Assembly: GCF_000266945.1 (NCBI RefSeq)
Contig: NC_018025.1
Span: 2,232,001 to 2,296,000, forward strand
DNA length: 64,000 bases
Reading direction: 5' to 3'
Source of the DNA: Desulfomonile tiedjei DSM 6799
Lineage (GTDB): Bacteria; Desulfobacterota; Desulfomonilia; Desulfomonilales; Desulfomonilaceae
Under the pieces are notes generated by a model. That model made no database searches, was not told the DNA's origin, and saw only the letters and a program-made list of their open reading frames with translations. Shown piece by piece: positions 43,728-53,263 of this stretch (within the stretch, counting starts at the first letter, position 1; the number at the start of each line of letters is the position of its first letter). A program made the translations under genes and the position numbers.

Positions 43728-44498
43728 ATGGAAGTCTACCAGATAGTTGTGCTTTGCGCTGCCGCCGTCGCTTCTTCCTTCATAAAGAACACCGCTGCCT
43801 TAGGAGCTGGGGTTTTTCTCACACCGGTCCTTGCAGCAGTGTTTCCCCCAAAGATTGCCCTTGGATTGGGAGCTCCCATTCTGATTGCCACTGACGTTTC
43901 CAGCATGAAGAATTACTGGGGAGAGTGGGAGAATCCGAAGGAGGTTCTTCGTATCGGCATATCCGCAATTCCCGGTGTTATATTGGGAGCTTGCATCATC
44001 AATGTTGTACCGAATAATATCCTCAAAACAGGCATAGGCACATTTGCCCTTCTGTTTTCAGTCTATCATCTCGTCAAAGAATCGCGGTTATACAGGAGCA
44101 TTCAGCCTTCCCCCACAACTGCAACGGGTGATGCCCCGCTTTGTTCCGGCACGGTTTCATGTACCTTGGTGGGTGTCTTCGGTGGTCTGGCCTCCATTCT
44201 TGCGCATGCCGGCGGACTTGTTTTTTCGCTCTATTACGTGGGAAAGAAACTGGAAAAACGTTGCCTCATGGCATCGCTCATCGCCGTGTTTTGCTTCAGC
44301 GATGTAGTCAAATTGATTGCCTACTTGAATATCGGAGTCTTAAGTGCTGACTCGTGCCTTATCATCCTTGCCATGTCTCCGATCATCATCCTTGGAGGTA
44401 ACCTGGGCAATTTTCTGAATCGCAAGATGCGGACTGAAGTTTTTAGGAAAATCGTCTTGCTGCTGGTATTTGTGAGCGCGATCAATCTGCTCCTCTGA
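43728..44498 (+). CDS. TauE/SafE family anion exporter
   Basis: A 256-residue inner-membrane protein with eight helices and the two-fold repeat of the TauE/SafE (sulfite/organosulfonate export) family; GAGVFLTPVLAAVFPPKIALGLGAP is the N-terminal motif region (about residues 26-50) and the second repeat begins VGVFGGLASILAHAGG. It may export sulfite or another anion; the dicarboxylate setting suggests other acids are also possible. Confidence 0.82.
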   Translation: MEVYQIVVLCAAAVASSFIKNTAALGAGVFLTPVLAAVFPPKIALGLGAPILIATDVSSMKNYWGEWENPKEVLRIGISAIPGVILGACIINVVPNNILKTGIGTFALLFSVYHLVKESRLYRSIQPSPTTATGDAPLCSGTVSCTLVGVFGGLASILAHAGGLVFSLYYVGKKLEKRCLMASLIAVFCFSDVVKLIAYLNIGVLSADSCLIILAMSPIIILGGNLGNFLNRKMRTEVFRKIVLLLVFVSAINLLL

Positions 44499-45287
44499 AA
44501 GAGCCCTCGAGCCCTGGTGCCGTCTATCGCGGAGGATGTCGATTCGGTCAGGGCAGGGCACACGGCAGCGTAGCCATCGATGCATTCCCGGACCATCTGT
44601 CCGGGAATGCTATGACGCACCAAAACGGCTCTCATTTGGGGTACGTACGCTACCGGTCCGGTGTCTTCCGGATCACGATCTGCTAGGATCACTGCTACCT
44701 TTTCCGCCACTTTGCGCCACCTCTTGCGATCGAGGAGACGGCAGATGATCGAGTGATAGACTACTCACCCGGCCCGCTCATTTAGGGCTTTTCCTATCAT
44801 CCGGTCTGCCTCCTCTTCAGGAGTCATGTGAGTGTTTCCTGTTTCCCTACGTCCAACTCTTTCAACTACTGTGCAAGCCCTGTTTCCGCGGTCCAGGCGC
44901 ATCTCGCGTCTCGGTGGAGTGTGATCCTTCGGGAACTGGGGATTGCTTACCCCGAAAGGACCCGGTCGTCAAACACGCATCAACGTACTACGATTTTTGT
45001 AGAAAAACATTGCGTTTCGCAACAGCCTTCCAGACAACTTCATTGACTTCATTGGGGTAGTGCACTACCATGCCGGTACAGAAAGTGTCGAGTCAATTCG
45101 AGCACAAGAAACGTGGTTTTCGAATCCGGACCATCTTATGCACGAGGGATTCGCCCACTTCTGGGAACAGCGACTCGGATCAGAGGGTTTCCTCGGCGAT
45201 CGCAGACAGTATAGCATTCCTGTGCAGTTCTCGATTGCCCAGATGCAGTAAGAAGACCGGGCGCATGGTTCCAGGAGACAATGCCTC
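44499..45287. other. Gene-free region with a perfect 12-base hairpin
   Basis: About 790 bases between the carrier and the sigma-54 activator. At 44582-44610 GCATTCCCGGAC pairs perfectly with GTCCGGGAATGC over a five-base loop. Short frames on both strands overlap and none has good support; a minus-strand frame near 44710 could be a decayed gene. Confidence 0.45.
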
Positions 45288-46916
45288 GTGAAATCCCTCA
45301 GAGGACGCACATTGATGGGAACGCGTATGAGACATGGTTCTCCTGAAGAAAAATCGCCAAGAGGACTGAGCGATTGCAGAAAATCTGTGTGGAATCCCGA
45401 AAGCCGTTACAAGGCTCTGCTTGAGATTAATAATGCTATTATTAATCAGACTTCCCGGGAAGACCTGTTTCGGTGCATGGCAAGGGAGATCACCAGGTAT
45501 ATTGATTACGATCGTTTCAGTATCAGCATTTATGAATCCGATTCAAATTCATTGACTGTATTCGCTATGGCGGAGGGGATTCCCATCAGGGAAATTGACG
45601 ACAGCCGTCGCTCCATGAATGCCGACACAGTGGCCAAAGCGGTCATTACCTCACGCAAGGCGCTCATCATTTCCGATTTGGCGCAATACGCTCATTGGAA
45701 CACGATCCAGTCAATGATTGCCGCCGGCCTTCAGTCGACTATGGCGTTTCCCCTGATTGCCCGAGGCAAGGTAGTGGGCTCGCTGCATTTCTCTTTCAAG
45801 AGCAAGCCTTCAAAGATGGAAGAATTCGCGGGGTTTCTCTCGGATTTGTCAGGTCAAGTCGCGCTCGCTGTCGACAACATGCTGTCTCATACAAAATTGC
45901 TTGAACTGAATAGCAATCTGGAACAACAGAAACATTACCTCATGGACCATGTGGACTCCCAATACCGTCCCGATAATTTTCACTATTCAAGTAGAGTCAT
46001 GAAGGAAATCATGGCTCAGGTGGACATTATTGCCGACAGTGATGCGGGCGTGCTCATCACGGGTGAAACCGGTACTGGCAAGGACTACATTGCACGGTAT
46101 ATTCATCACTTGAGCAGCAGGCGTGATGGGATGTTCGTCAAGGTCACGTGTCCGGCTCTGGCTGAAAGCTTATTCGAAAGTGAGATGTTCGGGCATGCAA
46201 AAGGCGCTTTCACCGGCGCCAATTCCAAACGGATCGGTCGCTTCGAAATGGCTTCAGGTGGAACGGTATTCCTTGACGAAATAGGCGAGCTTCCGCTTAC
46301 ACTCCAAGCCAAACTTCTCCATGTGCTCCAGGACATGCGTTTTGAGAGAGTAGGCGACAGCAGACCCATTGCTGTTGATTTCAGGGTAATTGCCGCTACG
46401 AACAGAGACCTGGAAAGCGCGATTCAGACGAAAGATTTTCGCTCCGACCTATATTATAGACTCAATACGGTTTCTTTCCATGTTCCTCCACTCCGTGAGC
46501 GGGGAGAGGAAATCGAACCGCTGATTCGACAGTTAACTGATTCACAGTCCGAAAACATGCGTCGAATCCCTCCTATCTATTCCGATCAAGCAATGGAGTT
46601 GATGAAAGAGCATTCCTGGCCGGGAAACGTTCGAGAGCTCAAGAACATAGTGACACGATTGATTATTGTATTCAGCGGAAAAGTAGTGAATAAGAAAGAC
46701 ATTGAGCCGCTCTTGAATACGAAGCGCAGCGAATCTTCGAGCACACCCATGACACTGCGTGAAGTGGAGCGAGCTCATCTCATAAAAGTGCTTTCCATGA
46801 CAAAAGGAGTAGTGGGAGGCAAAAATGGAGCAGTAAGCATCTTGAAAATTCCTAAGTCCACCCTTCAGTACAGGCTGTACAAGCACGGAATCGATCCTTT
46901 GGATTTCGCGCATTAG
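45288..46916 (+). CDS. Sigma-54-dependent activator with N-terminal GAF domain
   Basis: A 542-residue regulator of the FhlA/NifA layout. GAF sensor (about residues 40-205), AAA+ domain (Walker A GETGTGKD, GAFTGA, Walker B FLDEIGEL) and a C-terminal DNA-binding helix-turn-helix (SILKIPKSTLQYRLYKHGI). GAF domains bind small ligands. Its place after the redox and carrier genes, and the -24/-12 promoter at 35030, make it the probable activator of the island. Starts at 45288 (GTG) or 45315 (ATG) are both served by purine-rich sites. Confidence 0.9.
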   Translation: MKSLRGRTLMGTRMRHGSPEEKSPRGLSDCRKSVWNPESRYKALLEINNAIINQTSREDLFRCMAREITRYIDYDRFSISIYESDSNSLTVFAMAEGIPIREIDDSRRSMNADTVAKAVITSRKALIISDLAQYAHWNTIQSMIAAGLQSTMAFPLIARGKVVGSLHFSFKSKPSKMEEFAGFLSDLSGQVALAVDNMLSHTKLLELNSNLEQQKHYLMDHVDSQYRPDNFHYSSRVMKEIMAQVDIIADSDAGVLITGETGTGKDYIARYIHHLSSRRDGMFVKVTCPALAESLFESEMFGHAKGAFTGANSKRIGRFEMASGGTVFLDEIGELPLTLQAKLLHVLQDMRFERVGDSRPIAVDFRVIAATNRDLESAIQTKDFRSDLYYRLNTVSFHVPPLRERGEEIEPLIRQLTDSQSENMRRIPPIYSDQAMELMKEHSWPGNVRELKNIVTRLIIVFSGKVVNKKDIEPLLNTKRSESSSTPMTLREVERAHLIKVLSMTKGVVGGKNGAVSILKIPKSTLQYRLYKHGIDPLDFAH

Positions 46917-46999
46917 CCATCCTCTTACCGATTCGCTTTTCTCTTCATAATGTGGAAGGCTGGAGGCATCCTTCGCTCCGGACAACGCAAAGCCGTCCA

Positions 47000-47105
47000 A
47001 TACCAATGCGCTTTCATACGAGTAATATCTGAAAGCCGATCAGTTGCCGGCTCCAGCGGATCTCCTCCGCTACGGACGCCACAGCCTTCGCTATCTTACA
47101 GTCAG
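47000..47105 (+). repeat. Repeat family 2, copy cut by the composite repeat
   Basis: It starts ATACCAATGCGCTTTCATAC like the intact copies, runs through the CTCCTCCGCTACGGACGCCA core, and breaks off near 47100 where the composite repeat begins. The composite element therefore probably inserted into this one. The preceding 60 bases match the short repeat at 31769-31830. Confidence 0.6.
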
Positions 47106-47495
47106 TGCCAAAAATTTCGTCGTTTATCCCGCGTGTGGAATTACAGGATATTGGTAGAGACTGGCGTCCCGAAACTGTCTCAAAATTCTCGAATGCACAA
47201 GAATCGTGCCACGATTCATCATCCCTGTAGGGGCAGGTCTCGTGCCTGCCCTCCCACAATGACCGGCACGGAGGCCGGTCTCTACCGGGCACCCACGAGG
47301 GGCGCCCCTACAATCAGGCCGTGAAGATGATGAGAAGTTCGTGCCACGATCCAGGATAGATTACGACTTTTGAGACAGTTTCTCCTTGCCAGTCCATTTT
47401 ATCGATATCATTGATCGTATTGAAGACGTGCCGGCACGGAGGCATGGCACGTACCATTACCCCTGTCCTCAATCGGACATTAGTTTTGGCAATCC
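47106..47495 (+). repeat. Composite repeat, filled copy
   Basis: Outer arms TGCCAAAAATTTCGTCGT and TTTTGGCAATCC match the empty copy at 27085-27257. The inner part is 47171-47382, bounded by GAAACTGTCTCAAAA and TTTTGAGACAGTTTC, with the CGTGCCACGAT marks in opposite orientation and hairpins in the centre. Confidence 0.8.
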
Positions 47496-47566
47496 TATAT
47501 ATGCACAAATGCGAAATGGTGTCTCCGTATTCTCCATCGATAGTTTTTCGAGCGTAATCTTCGATA

Positions 47567-47614
47567 CCTGAGCCGAAAAATCGGCTCCGTCGCCGATTTT
47601 TCGGCCTGCTCAGG
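47567..47614. terminator. Strong hairpin CCGAAAAATCGGC
   Basis: A 13-base stem (CCGAAAAATCGGC with GCCGATTTTTCGG) with outer CCTGAGC/GCTCAGG arms. It could stop transcripts in either direction. No close gene end explains it, so it may belong to the repeat field. Confidence 0.45.
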
Positions 47615-47732
47615 ATTGGTGAATTGCTAAAAGGGCATGTTTGCAGCGCCATTTGAACTGGCACAGGAATTGCTCTTCCCATAGCACGCTATGGGAAGGC
47701 CAGTAGCCGTGTGGAGCCAAGGAGCTAATACG

Positions 47733-47897
47733 ATACCAATGCACAGTCAAAGAAGTGGCAATGGGTGAAGACGTCCTCGTCGGACATCCTCCTCTACGGA
47801 CGCCACGTTGCGAGCATGGCTGACTACGCTTCGGAGATCCGGCGGCGACGATCATGAACCAGCCACTCGACGTTACTTGTACGGATGCGCACCGGTA
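47733..47897 (-). repeat. Degenerate repeat family 2 copy
   Basis: It starts ATACCAATGCACAGTCAAAG, similar to the reverse complement of the family, passes the TACGGACGCCACGTTGCGA core, and ends with ATGCGCACCGGTAT. Several base changes make it a decayed copy. The bases 47900-48192 before the lyase genes hold no other recognised feature. Confidence 0.5.
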
Positions 47898-48192
47898 TGA
47901 ATCCGCTTTCAAGAGGTGGCGCAAGTCAACCGGCATCCTTCCCTCGCTCCGAACTGCACGGGCTGGGATAGATTCTGGAGGGATGTTGGTAGCATCACGT
48001 GTTTTGATCGCGCATTCATACAAGCCTTCCGGAGAGTACGCGAGAGTTTTTGTCAACTCCCTGCAGGATAGCCTGATGTGGAAACATTAAGGAAGTCCTG
48101 CAGTGAAAGGAAGTAGAGCTGCTAAACAGACTCGCTGAAGAGCGGCTTCCTTTTTCCCGCATCTCAAAGAAAATCAGAAAGGAAAAAACAGG

Positions 48193-48471
48193 ATGGTCCA
48201 ATTTTTGGTGCACGAAAAGGCAGACACCGTTGGCGTTGCAACGGTGGACATAAAATCGGGTGAGGAGGTCCATGGGCTTTACATGGATTCGCAAGAGCCG
48301 GTAGTGGTGAAAGCCGTCGCGGACATCCCATTGGGTCATAAGATCGCTTTGATCGATTTCAAAATTGGTGACACTGTTCTGAAATACGGCCAAGATATCG
48401 GCAAAATTGTCGCCGCAGTCAATATCGGTGATCACGTTCACATCCAGAATTTGAAGACAAAGAGGTGGTAA
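48193..48471 (+). CDS. UxaA-family lyase small subunit (SAF domain), SuyA-like
   Basis: A 92-residue protein made of one SAF domain ([20 protein letters not shown]...[12 protein letters not shown]...HVHI), as in altronate/galactarate dehydratases and SuyA of (2R)-sulfolactate sulfo-lyase. It works with the large subunit that starts two bases after its stop. The separate small subunit is like SuyA rather than the fused UxaA/GarD enzymes. Substrate unproven. Confidence 0.75.
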   Translation: MVQFLVHEKADTVGVATVDIKSGEEVHGLYMDSQEPVVVKAVADIPLGHKIALIDFKIGDTVLKYGQDIGKIVAAVNIGDHVHIQNLKTKRW

Positions 48472-48473
48472 GC

Positions 48474-49637
48474 ATGACTATACCCAAATTCCTCGGTTAT
48501 CGCCGTGAAAACGGAAGAGTTGGTGTTCGGAATCATGTCTTGATTCTGCCATTGGACGATCTGTCAAACGCTGCATGCGAAGCAGTTGCCAATAATGTGA
48601 AGGGCACAATGGCAATCCCCCATTCTTATGGCCGCCTGCAATTCGGGGAGGATCTCGAGCTTTTCTTCCGGACAATAATCGGAACAGGCTCCAACCCCAA
48701 TGTCGCAGCGGTGGTGGTTATCGGAATCGAACCTGAATGGACGGACAGAATCGTCCAAGGCATTGCTGTAACCGGCAAGCCTGTTAGAGGTTTCTCCATC
48801 GAGCGCACCGGGGATATTGGCACTATCGCTGCAGCCTCGCGTCAGGCCAAGGAATATGTCCAGTGGGCTACCGAACTCCCGAGAACCGAGTGTACCTTGG
48901 ACGAACTATACGTATCGGTGAAATGCGGCGAATCGGATACCACCTCCGGTCTGGCTTCAAATCCCACGGTTGGGAATGTAGTGGAAAAGCTGGTGGAAAT
49001 GGGTGCGACCACCTGTTTCGGGGAAACGTCCGAGATCACCGGAGCAGAGCACGTATGCAAGCAACGAGGGGCCACTCCCGAAATCGGCGAGGAGTTTATG
49101 AGGGTTTGGACGGCCTACAACGATACCATCCTGCAATACAAAACCGATGATTTGTCCGGATCACAGCCCACAAAGGGAAATATCAGAGGCGGACTGACAA
49201 CTATAGAGGAGAAAGCATTCGGGAATCTCCAGAAGATAGGCAAGAAAGTGAGCTATATCGGCGTGTTGAAGCCCGCTGAAGCTCCAAAAGGCAAGGGACT
49301 GTGGTACATGGACACATCCTCTGCTGCAGCCGAGGCTGTGACTCTTTGGGCGGCTTCGGGGGCTGTTGTCCATCTTTTTCCTACCGGCCAGGGAAATATC
49401 ATCGGTAACGCCATTCTGCCAGTGATCAAATTGTCGGCGAACCCTCTGACTTGCAGCACAATGACCGAGCATATTGACTTGGACGTATCGGCTATCCTCA
49501 GAGGAGAAATGACGTTGGACCAGGCTGGAGACGCACTGCTAAAGATGATAGAGCGTACCGCAAACGGTCGTCTCACGGCATCAGAAGCCCTGGGGCATCG
49601 CGAATTCGTGTTGACGAAGCTGTATGTCAGCGCCTGA
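48474..49637 (+). CDS. UxaA-family lyase large subunit, SuyB-like
   Basis: A 387-residue catalytic subunit of the altronate dehydratase/sulfolactate sulfo-lyase family: [16 protein letters not shown] at the start, [12 protein letters not shown] in the middle and [18 protein letters not shown] near the end, the parts that bind iron and substrate in this family. GAGGTGG precedes the ATG at 48474. The reaction is either water elimination from a sugar acid or sulfite elimination from sulfolactate to give pyruvate. An MFS carrier follows and a TauE carrier lies 4.7 kb upstream, which suits a sulfonate, but neither is proof. Confidence 0.78.
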   Translation: MTIPKFLGYRRENGRVGVRNHVLILPLDDLSNAACEAVANNVKGTMAIPHSYGRLQFGEDLELFFRTIIGTGSNPNVAAVVVIGIEPEWTDRIVQGIAVTGKPVRGFSIERTGDIGTIAAASRQAKEYVQWATELPRTECTLDELYVSVKCGESDTTSGLASNPTVGNVVEKLVEMGATTCFGETSEITGAEHVCKQRGATPEIGEEFMRVWTAYNDTILQYKTDDLSGSQPTKGNIRGGLTTIEEKAFGNLQKIGKKVSYIGVLKPAEAPKGKGLWYMDTSSAAAEAVTLWAASGAVVHLFPTGQGNIIGNAILPVIKLSANPLTCSTMTEHIDLDVSAILRGEMTLDQAGDALLKMIERTANGRLTASEALGHREFVLTKLYVSA

Positions 49638-49755
49638 TGCTTGATGGAGTGCAGTCAACTCCCGCGAAGTCTTGCGGGAAACAAGGCCCGCAAGCGTGCT
49701 TGAATCCATTCCACACCTCCAAGAATGGCTGCAATCTCTGTTGACTTGGGCGCAG

Positions 49756-49782
49756 TCGGCCTCCTGCAAAACGGGAGGCCGA
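49756..49782 (+). terminator. Terminator-like hairpin after the lyase operon
   Basis: TCGGCCTCC pairs perfectly with GGAGGCCGA over a nine-base A/C-rich loop, about 120 bases after the stop. It may end transcription before the MFS gene. A weaker CCCGC/GCGGG pair lies just before it. Confidence 0.5.
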
Positions 49783-50053
49783 CATTCTTGCTGAAAAAGA
49801 AGCGTTTTTTCGGTATACCGTATATATTCAAACCTGCTGAACGAGGAGATTATACAAAACGGTCGGCCGGCAATCGACGCAGTTGTTAGTATGCCTTTTC
49901 CCAGTTAATTCCGTAAGACCGGAAACACTCCTCCGAAGGGTAGTCAGGGCTTCCCGTCCGAAGCGGAGGAAGGGTCTTCCGGCAGAGTCAAGCCTCGGTT
50001 GTTCTTGGCGAAACGGTATTAGAAGGCGATGAGTGTAAGGGTACCGTGCGATC

Positions 50054-51301
50054 GTGGGATTCCTATCGATGAAGCGAACGAAATTTGATGGTTGGTTGGC
50101 CGGGTTCTGTGCGGCGAGGGTATTCAACGGCTTCGTCTTTATGACCTATGCTGCAGCGCTCCCGCTCCTTGAAAAGGAATGGGGCATGTCTGCTCTGCAG
50201 GCGGGAGCTATCGCGAGCGGGTTCCAGTTGGGGTACGCGATCTCGCAGGTCGTCTTCTCAAGTATTGCAGATCGAGTCAGCGCTCGCACGGTGTACCTCG
50301 GATCTCTTTTTGCGACAGGGATCTGCTCTTTGGCGTTTGCACTGTGGGCCAGGGACTTTGTCTCCGGCTTGATTCTTCACACTATGGTAGGCGTTGCGTT
50401 GGGAGGAACGTACACTACCGGCGTAATGATCATCGCAGATCAATACGAGTCTGCCAACAGAGGCATGGCGGTGGGCTTTTTTATCGCAGGCACTTCCTGC
50501 GGCTACGCACTGTCTCTGGCCATCAGCGGAATCACGCTTCCCATAGGCGGCTACAAGCTCTCCTTCTTCCTCACGTGCCTGGGCCCGATGCTGGCATGGC
50601 TTGTGGCATGGATCACGCTGCGGCACACCGTGGTTCACGTTCGGGAGCGGCAAAGTGGACAGAATTTCACCAGGGAGGTCTTGCGCAACCGTCGGGCCAT
50701 GCTCCTCATTTGCGGATATAGCTTCCACAATTGGGAACTTCAGGGGATGTGGTCGTGGACGCCCGCGTTTATGGCCGCATGCATGGGCGCAGCAGGAGCC
50801 GTCGGTGCGAAGGCTGCCGGCACAGGTGCCAACATTGTGGCTCTGTTTCACGTTACAGGTCTCGTGGCTTCGTTTTCCATGGGGACCTTGTCCGACCGGT
50901 TCGGTCGTGCTCGGGTGATGCTCGCGTTGGCGACAGTGAGTATGATGTGCTCCTTTACTTTCGGGTGGAGCCTCGGGATGCCTTCTTTTGTGGTTATCGG
51001 GATCGGCGTGGTTTACGCCCTCTCCTCCATTGGTGACTCCCCGGTTCTTTCAGCCGCCCTGACTGAGGTGACTGAGCCATCTTATTTGGGGTCGGCTTTG
51101 GGGTTACGATCCTTGGTTGGCTTTGGCGGAGCCGCCATTGCTCCACTGGCCTTCGGTGCGATCCTGGACTGGAGCAACCCACTCCACAACGGACATAGGC
51201 TGTATCTGACGTGGGGATGGGCATTCAGTGTGCTGGGCTTGGGAGGGTTAGGGGCTGTCTGGGCAGTCTACCGGTACGGTAAAATGCGGGAGTCACTGTA
51301 G
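50054..51301 (+). CDS. Major facilitator superfamily carrier
   Basis: A 415-residue inner-membrane carrier with 12 helices and the MFS loop motifs (SIADRVSARTV after helix 2, TLSDRFGRARVM after helix 8). It probably imports the substrate of the upstream lyase. Two starts are possible: GTG at 50054 or ATG at 50069. It is separated from the lyase by 416 bases with a hairpin, so it may have its own promoter. Confidence 0.85.
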   Translation: MGFLSMKRTKFDGWLAGFCAARVFNGFVFMTYAAALPLLEKEWGMSALQAGAIASGFQLGYAISQVVFSSIADRVSARTVYLGSLFATGICSLAFALWARDFVSGLILHTMVGVALGGTYTTGVMIIADQYESANRGMAVGFFIAGTSCGYALSLAISGITLPIGGYKLSFFLTCLGPMLAWLVAWITLRHTVVHVRERQSGQNFTREVLRNRRAMLLICGYSFHNWELQGMWSWTPAFMAACMGAAGAVGAKAAGTGANIVALFHVTGLVASFSMGTLSDRFGRARVMLALATVSMMCSFTFGWSLGMPSFVVIGIGVVYALSSIGDSPVLSAALTEVTEPSYLGSALGLRSLVGFGGAAIAPLAFGAILDWSNPLHNGHRLYLTWGWAFSVLGLGGLGAVWAVYRYGKMRESL

Positions 51302-51628
51302 CATTCGGATCTCAGCAGTTAAGGTGAAGCCACGCCAAATAGTGTTCACGACGTCTCCGACACCCCCATGGCGAGTGTAGCTGTGATGGGCTTCTCCGGT
51401 GCCCCGTGACAATGCTTGAACCGACTTCGGAATAGCAATAAGATGAACGTGATTAGGCATGAGACAATACGCCCATATGTCCAATCCATATACTGAAAAC
51501 CAGTCGGTCATTAGATCTATACAAACCTGGTAGTCTTCTTGGCAGAAGAAGGTCTGCTACCTGCGATTCCCTCTCTGCGCCACGTGATGTGGATAGCCCG
51601 GAACCACTACTCGTGCGATTTGTCCTAT
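51293..51628 (-). pseudogene. Decayed Y1 (REP-associated tyrosine) transposase
   Basis: In one frame the minus strand reads IGQIARVVVPGYPHHVAQRG, then NRR, a stop, and QTFFCQEDYQVCIDL, followed by MTDWFSVYGLDIWAYCLMPN and HVHLIAIP. This is the N-terminus and HUH motif (HVH) of IS200-like/RAYT transposases. An in-frame TAG interrupts it near 51559, the usual ATG is missing (an in-frame TGA lies just before), and the sequence diverges after GEAHHSYTRHG, before the catalytic Tyr. It is a relic. RAYTs mobilise palindromic repeats like those in this window. Confidence 0.75.
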
Positions 51629-51683
51629 ATTTCACGTTTTACCTGCCCATATGCCGACTTCATTAATTACGTATGGTGTACCC

Positions 51684-51717
51684 GGAATTCTGCGGAATTC
51701 TGGAATTCTCGGAATTC
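51684..51717. repeat. Four closely spaced GGAATTC units
   Basis: GGAATTC occurs at 51684, 51694, 51702 and 51711 with 1-3 base spacers, directly after the stop of the ankyrin gene and the transposase remnant. Each contains a GAATTC palindrome. Confidence 0.5.
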
Positions 51718-51720
51718 GGA

Positions 51721-52983
51721 TCATTCCTGAGCCCCATGGGCTTTCAGATATTCCATGATTTCCTTGTGCCCTTTCTCCTGTGCAATCTTCAAAGCAGTCC
51801 GTCCAGGCCCCCGCCCCAGGTGGCTAGGATTTCTGTCCTTTAAGGTTCTTACTATAGACCGGAGAAACGCCGACAGCCCGTCATTAGTTTTTTCCTTCGC
51901 ATTGACGTCAACTCCTTTCTCGATGAGGAGTTTGACTATTTCCAGTCTGCCTTGATCGGTGGCAACCATGAGAGCCGTTTTGCCGCTATCATCTTTGGCA
52001 TTGGCGTCCGACCCCTTGTCTATGAGCAACTTGGCTACATCCGGGTTGACCCCTTTGGCAGCACACATGAGCACCGTGTGGCCGTACTTGTCTCTGGCCT
52101 TTACGTCGAGCCCTTTATCGATCAGGAATTTGACTACATCCAGGTGGCCCCCCCAGGCAGCAGACATGAGAACCGTCCAGCCGCTCTTATCCCTGGCCCT
52201 TACGTCGAGCCCTTTATCGATCAGGAACTCGACCACATCCAGCTTGCCTCCCTTGGCAGCAGGCATGAGCACCGTGTGGCCGCTATCATCTTTGGCCTTT
52301 ACGTCAGCTCCTTTCTCGATGAGGAACTTCACTACATCCAGGTGGCCGCCCCAAGCAGCAGGCCAGAGAACCGTGTGGCCGTCCGTGTCCCTGACCTTTA
52401 CGTCGAGCCCTTTCTCGATGAGGAACTTGACAACATCCAAGTTGCCTCCCAAGGCAGCATCCATGAGAACCGTGTGGCCGCTATCATCTTTGGCCTTTAC
52501 GTCAGCTCCTTTCTCGATGAGGAACTTCACTACATCCAGGTGGCCGCCCCAAGCAGCAGGCATGAGAACCGTCTCGCCGTCCTTGTCTGTGGCCTTTACA
52601 TCGAGCCCTTTCTCGATGAGGAACTTGACCACATCCAGCTTGCCTTCCACGGCAGCATGCATGAGAACCGTGTGGCCGCTATCATCTTTGGCCTTTACGT
52701 CAGCTCCTTTCTCGATGAGAAGCTTGACTACATCCAGGTTTTTTCCCCCCTGGGCAGCAGCCATGAGAGCGGTCTGGCCGTCGTGGGTCTTGGCATCAAT
52801 ATCCACACCCTGATTCAAAAGGCGGATTACTTCGTTCAGGTCCCCTTTTCGGGCGGCTCTTACCAACTCAGGATCTTTATCGGCTGCTTGAACAATGCTC
52901 GCACTGTATACCAACAGAACGGCAAGTACGAGCACTGCAAATATGATGATACTCTCGGGGACTTTGAATTTATGCTTGGGCAT
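51721..52983 (-). CDS. Ankyrin-repeat protein, exported
   Basis: A protein of about 420 residues with an N-terminal hydrophobic signal (SIIIFAVLVLAVLLVYSASI) and ten ankyrin repeats of 33 residues plus a partial one (GHTVLMPAAKGGKLDVVEFL). Alternate repeats are very alike, with a 66-residue unit (ADVKAKDDS repeat, then LDVKxxDxD repeat) copied several times, also at DNA level. Ankyrin arrays bind other proteins; position outside the inner membrane is inferred from the signal. The ATG at 52983 is used; another at 53004 gives seven more residues. Confidence 0.85.
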   Translation of the reverse strand: MPKHKFKVPESIIIFAVLVLAVLLVYSASIVQAADKDPELVRAARKGDLNEVIRLLNQGVDIDAKTHDGQTALMAAAQGGKNLDVVKLLIEKGADVKAKDDSGHTVLMHAAVEGKLDVVKFLIEKGLDVKATDKDGETVLMPAAWGGHLDVVKFLIEKGADVKAKDDSGHTVLMDAALGGNLDVVKFLIEKGLDVKVRDTDGHTVLWPAAWGGHLDVVKFLIEKGADVKAKDDSGHTVLMPAAKGGKLDVVEFLIDKGLDVRARDKSGWTVLMSAAWGGHLDVVKFLIDKGLDVKARDKYGHTVLMCAAKGVNPDVAKLLIDKGSDANAKDDSGKTALMVATDQGRLEIVKLLIEKGVDVNAKEKTNDGLSAFLRSIVRTLKDRNPSHLGRGPGRTALKIAQEKGHKEIMEYLKAHGAQE

Positions 52984-53263
52984 GTCGATCTGTATCCTAT
53001 TCATTTGTTGGTGTTCACTTTGCTTGCCGTTCGTATAGAGATAAAGGAGAATGCAACAAACACCATAAGCATTTCTCTGTGGTGTCCAGTCTTTTCTTCT
53101 CTGAACATTCGCGACTGAAGAAGATGCCGCTCTGATGGATCGAATGCACCAAGCAGCCCCATCTCTCGTGTAGCACGCTCTTCTCTTTAGGTTGGATCTC
53201 TTTACAGAGGTCTCAATTCAGAATAAAGATATCCTCTTCTCTTGACTCCCATTGCGACAGCTT

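Noticed and set aside
44321-44710. A 129-codon minus-strand frame partly opposite the TauE/SafE gene
   Set aside because: The second half is a shadow of the carrier and the first half has no recognisable motif or good ribosome site.
46950-47682. Frames of 124, 92 and 122 codons
   Set aside because: They cover family 2 and composite repeats; other copies break the frames.
51684-51717. CRISPR-like array made of GGAATTC units
   Set aside because: Units are 7 bases with 1-3 base spacers, nothing like CRISPR repeats, and no cas genes are in the window.
51952-53118. A 388-codon plus-strand frame opposite the ankyrin gene (and a 284-codon one in another frame)
   Set aside because: Both mirror the repeated ankyrin codons; no ribosome site, and the repeat period of 33 codons comes from the minus-strand gene.
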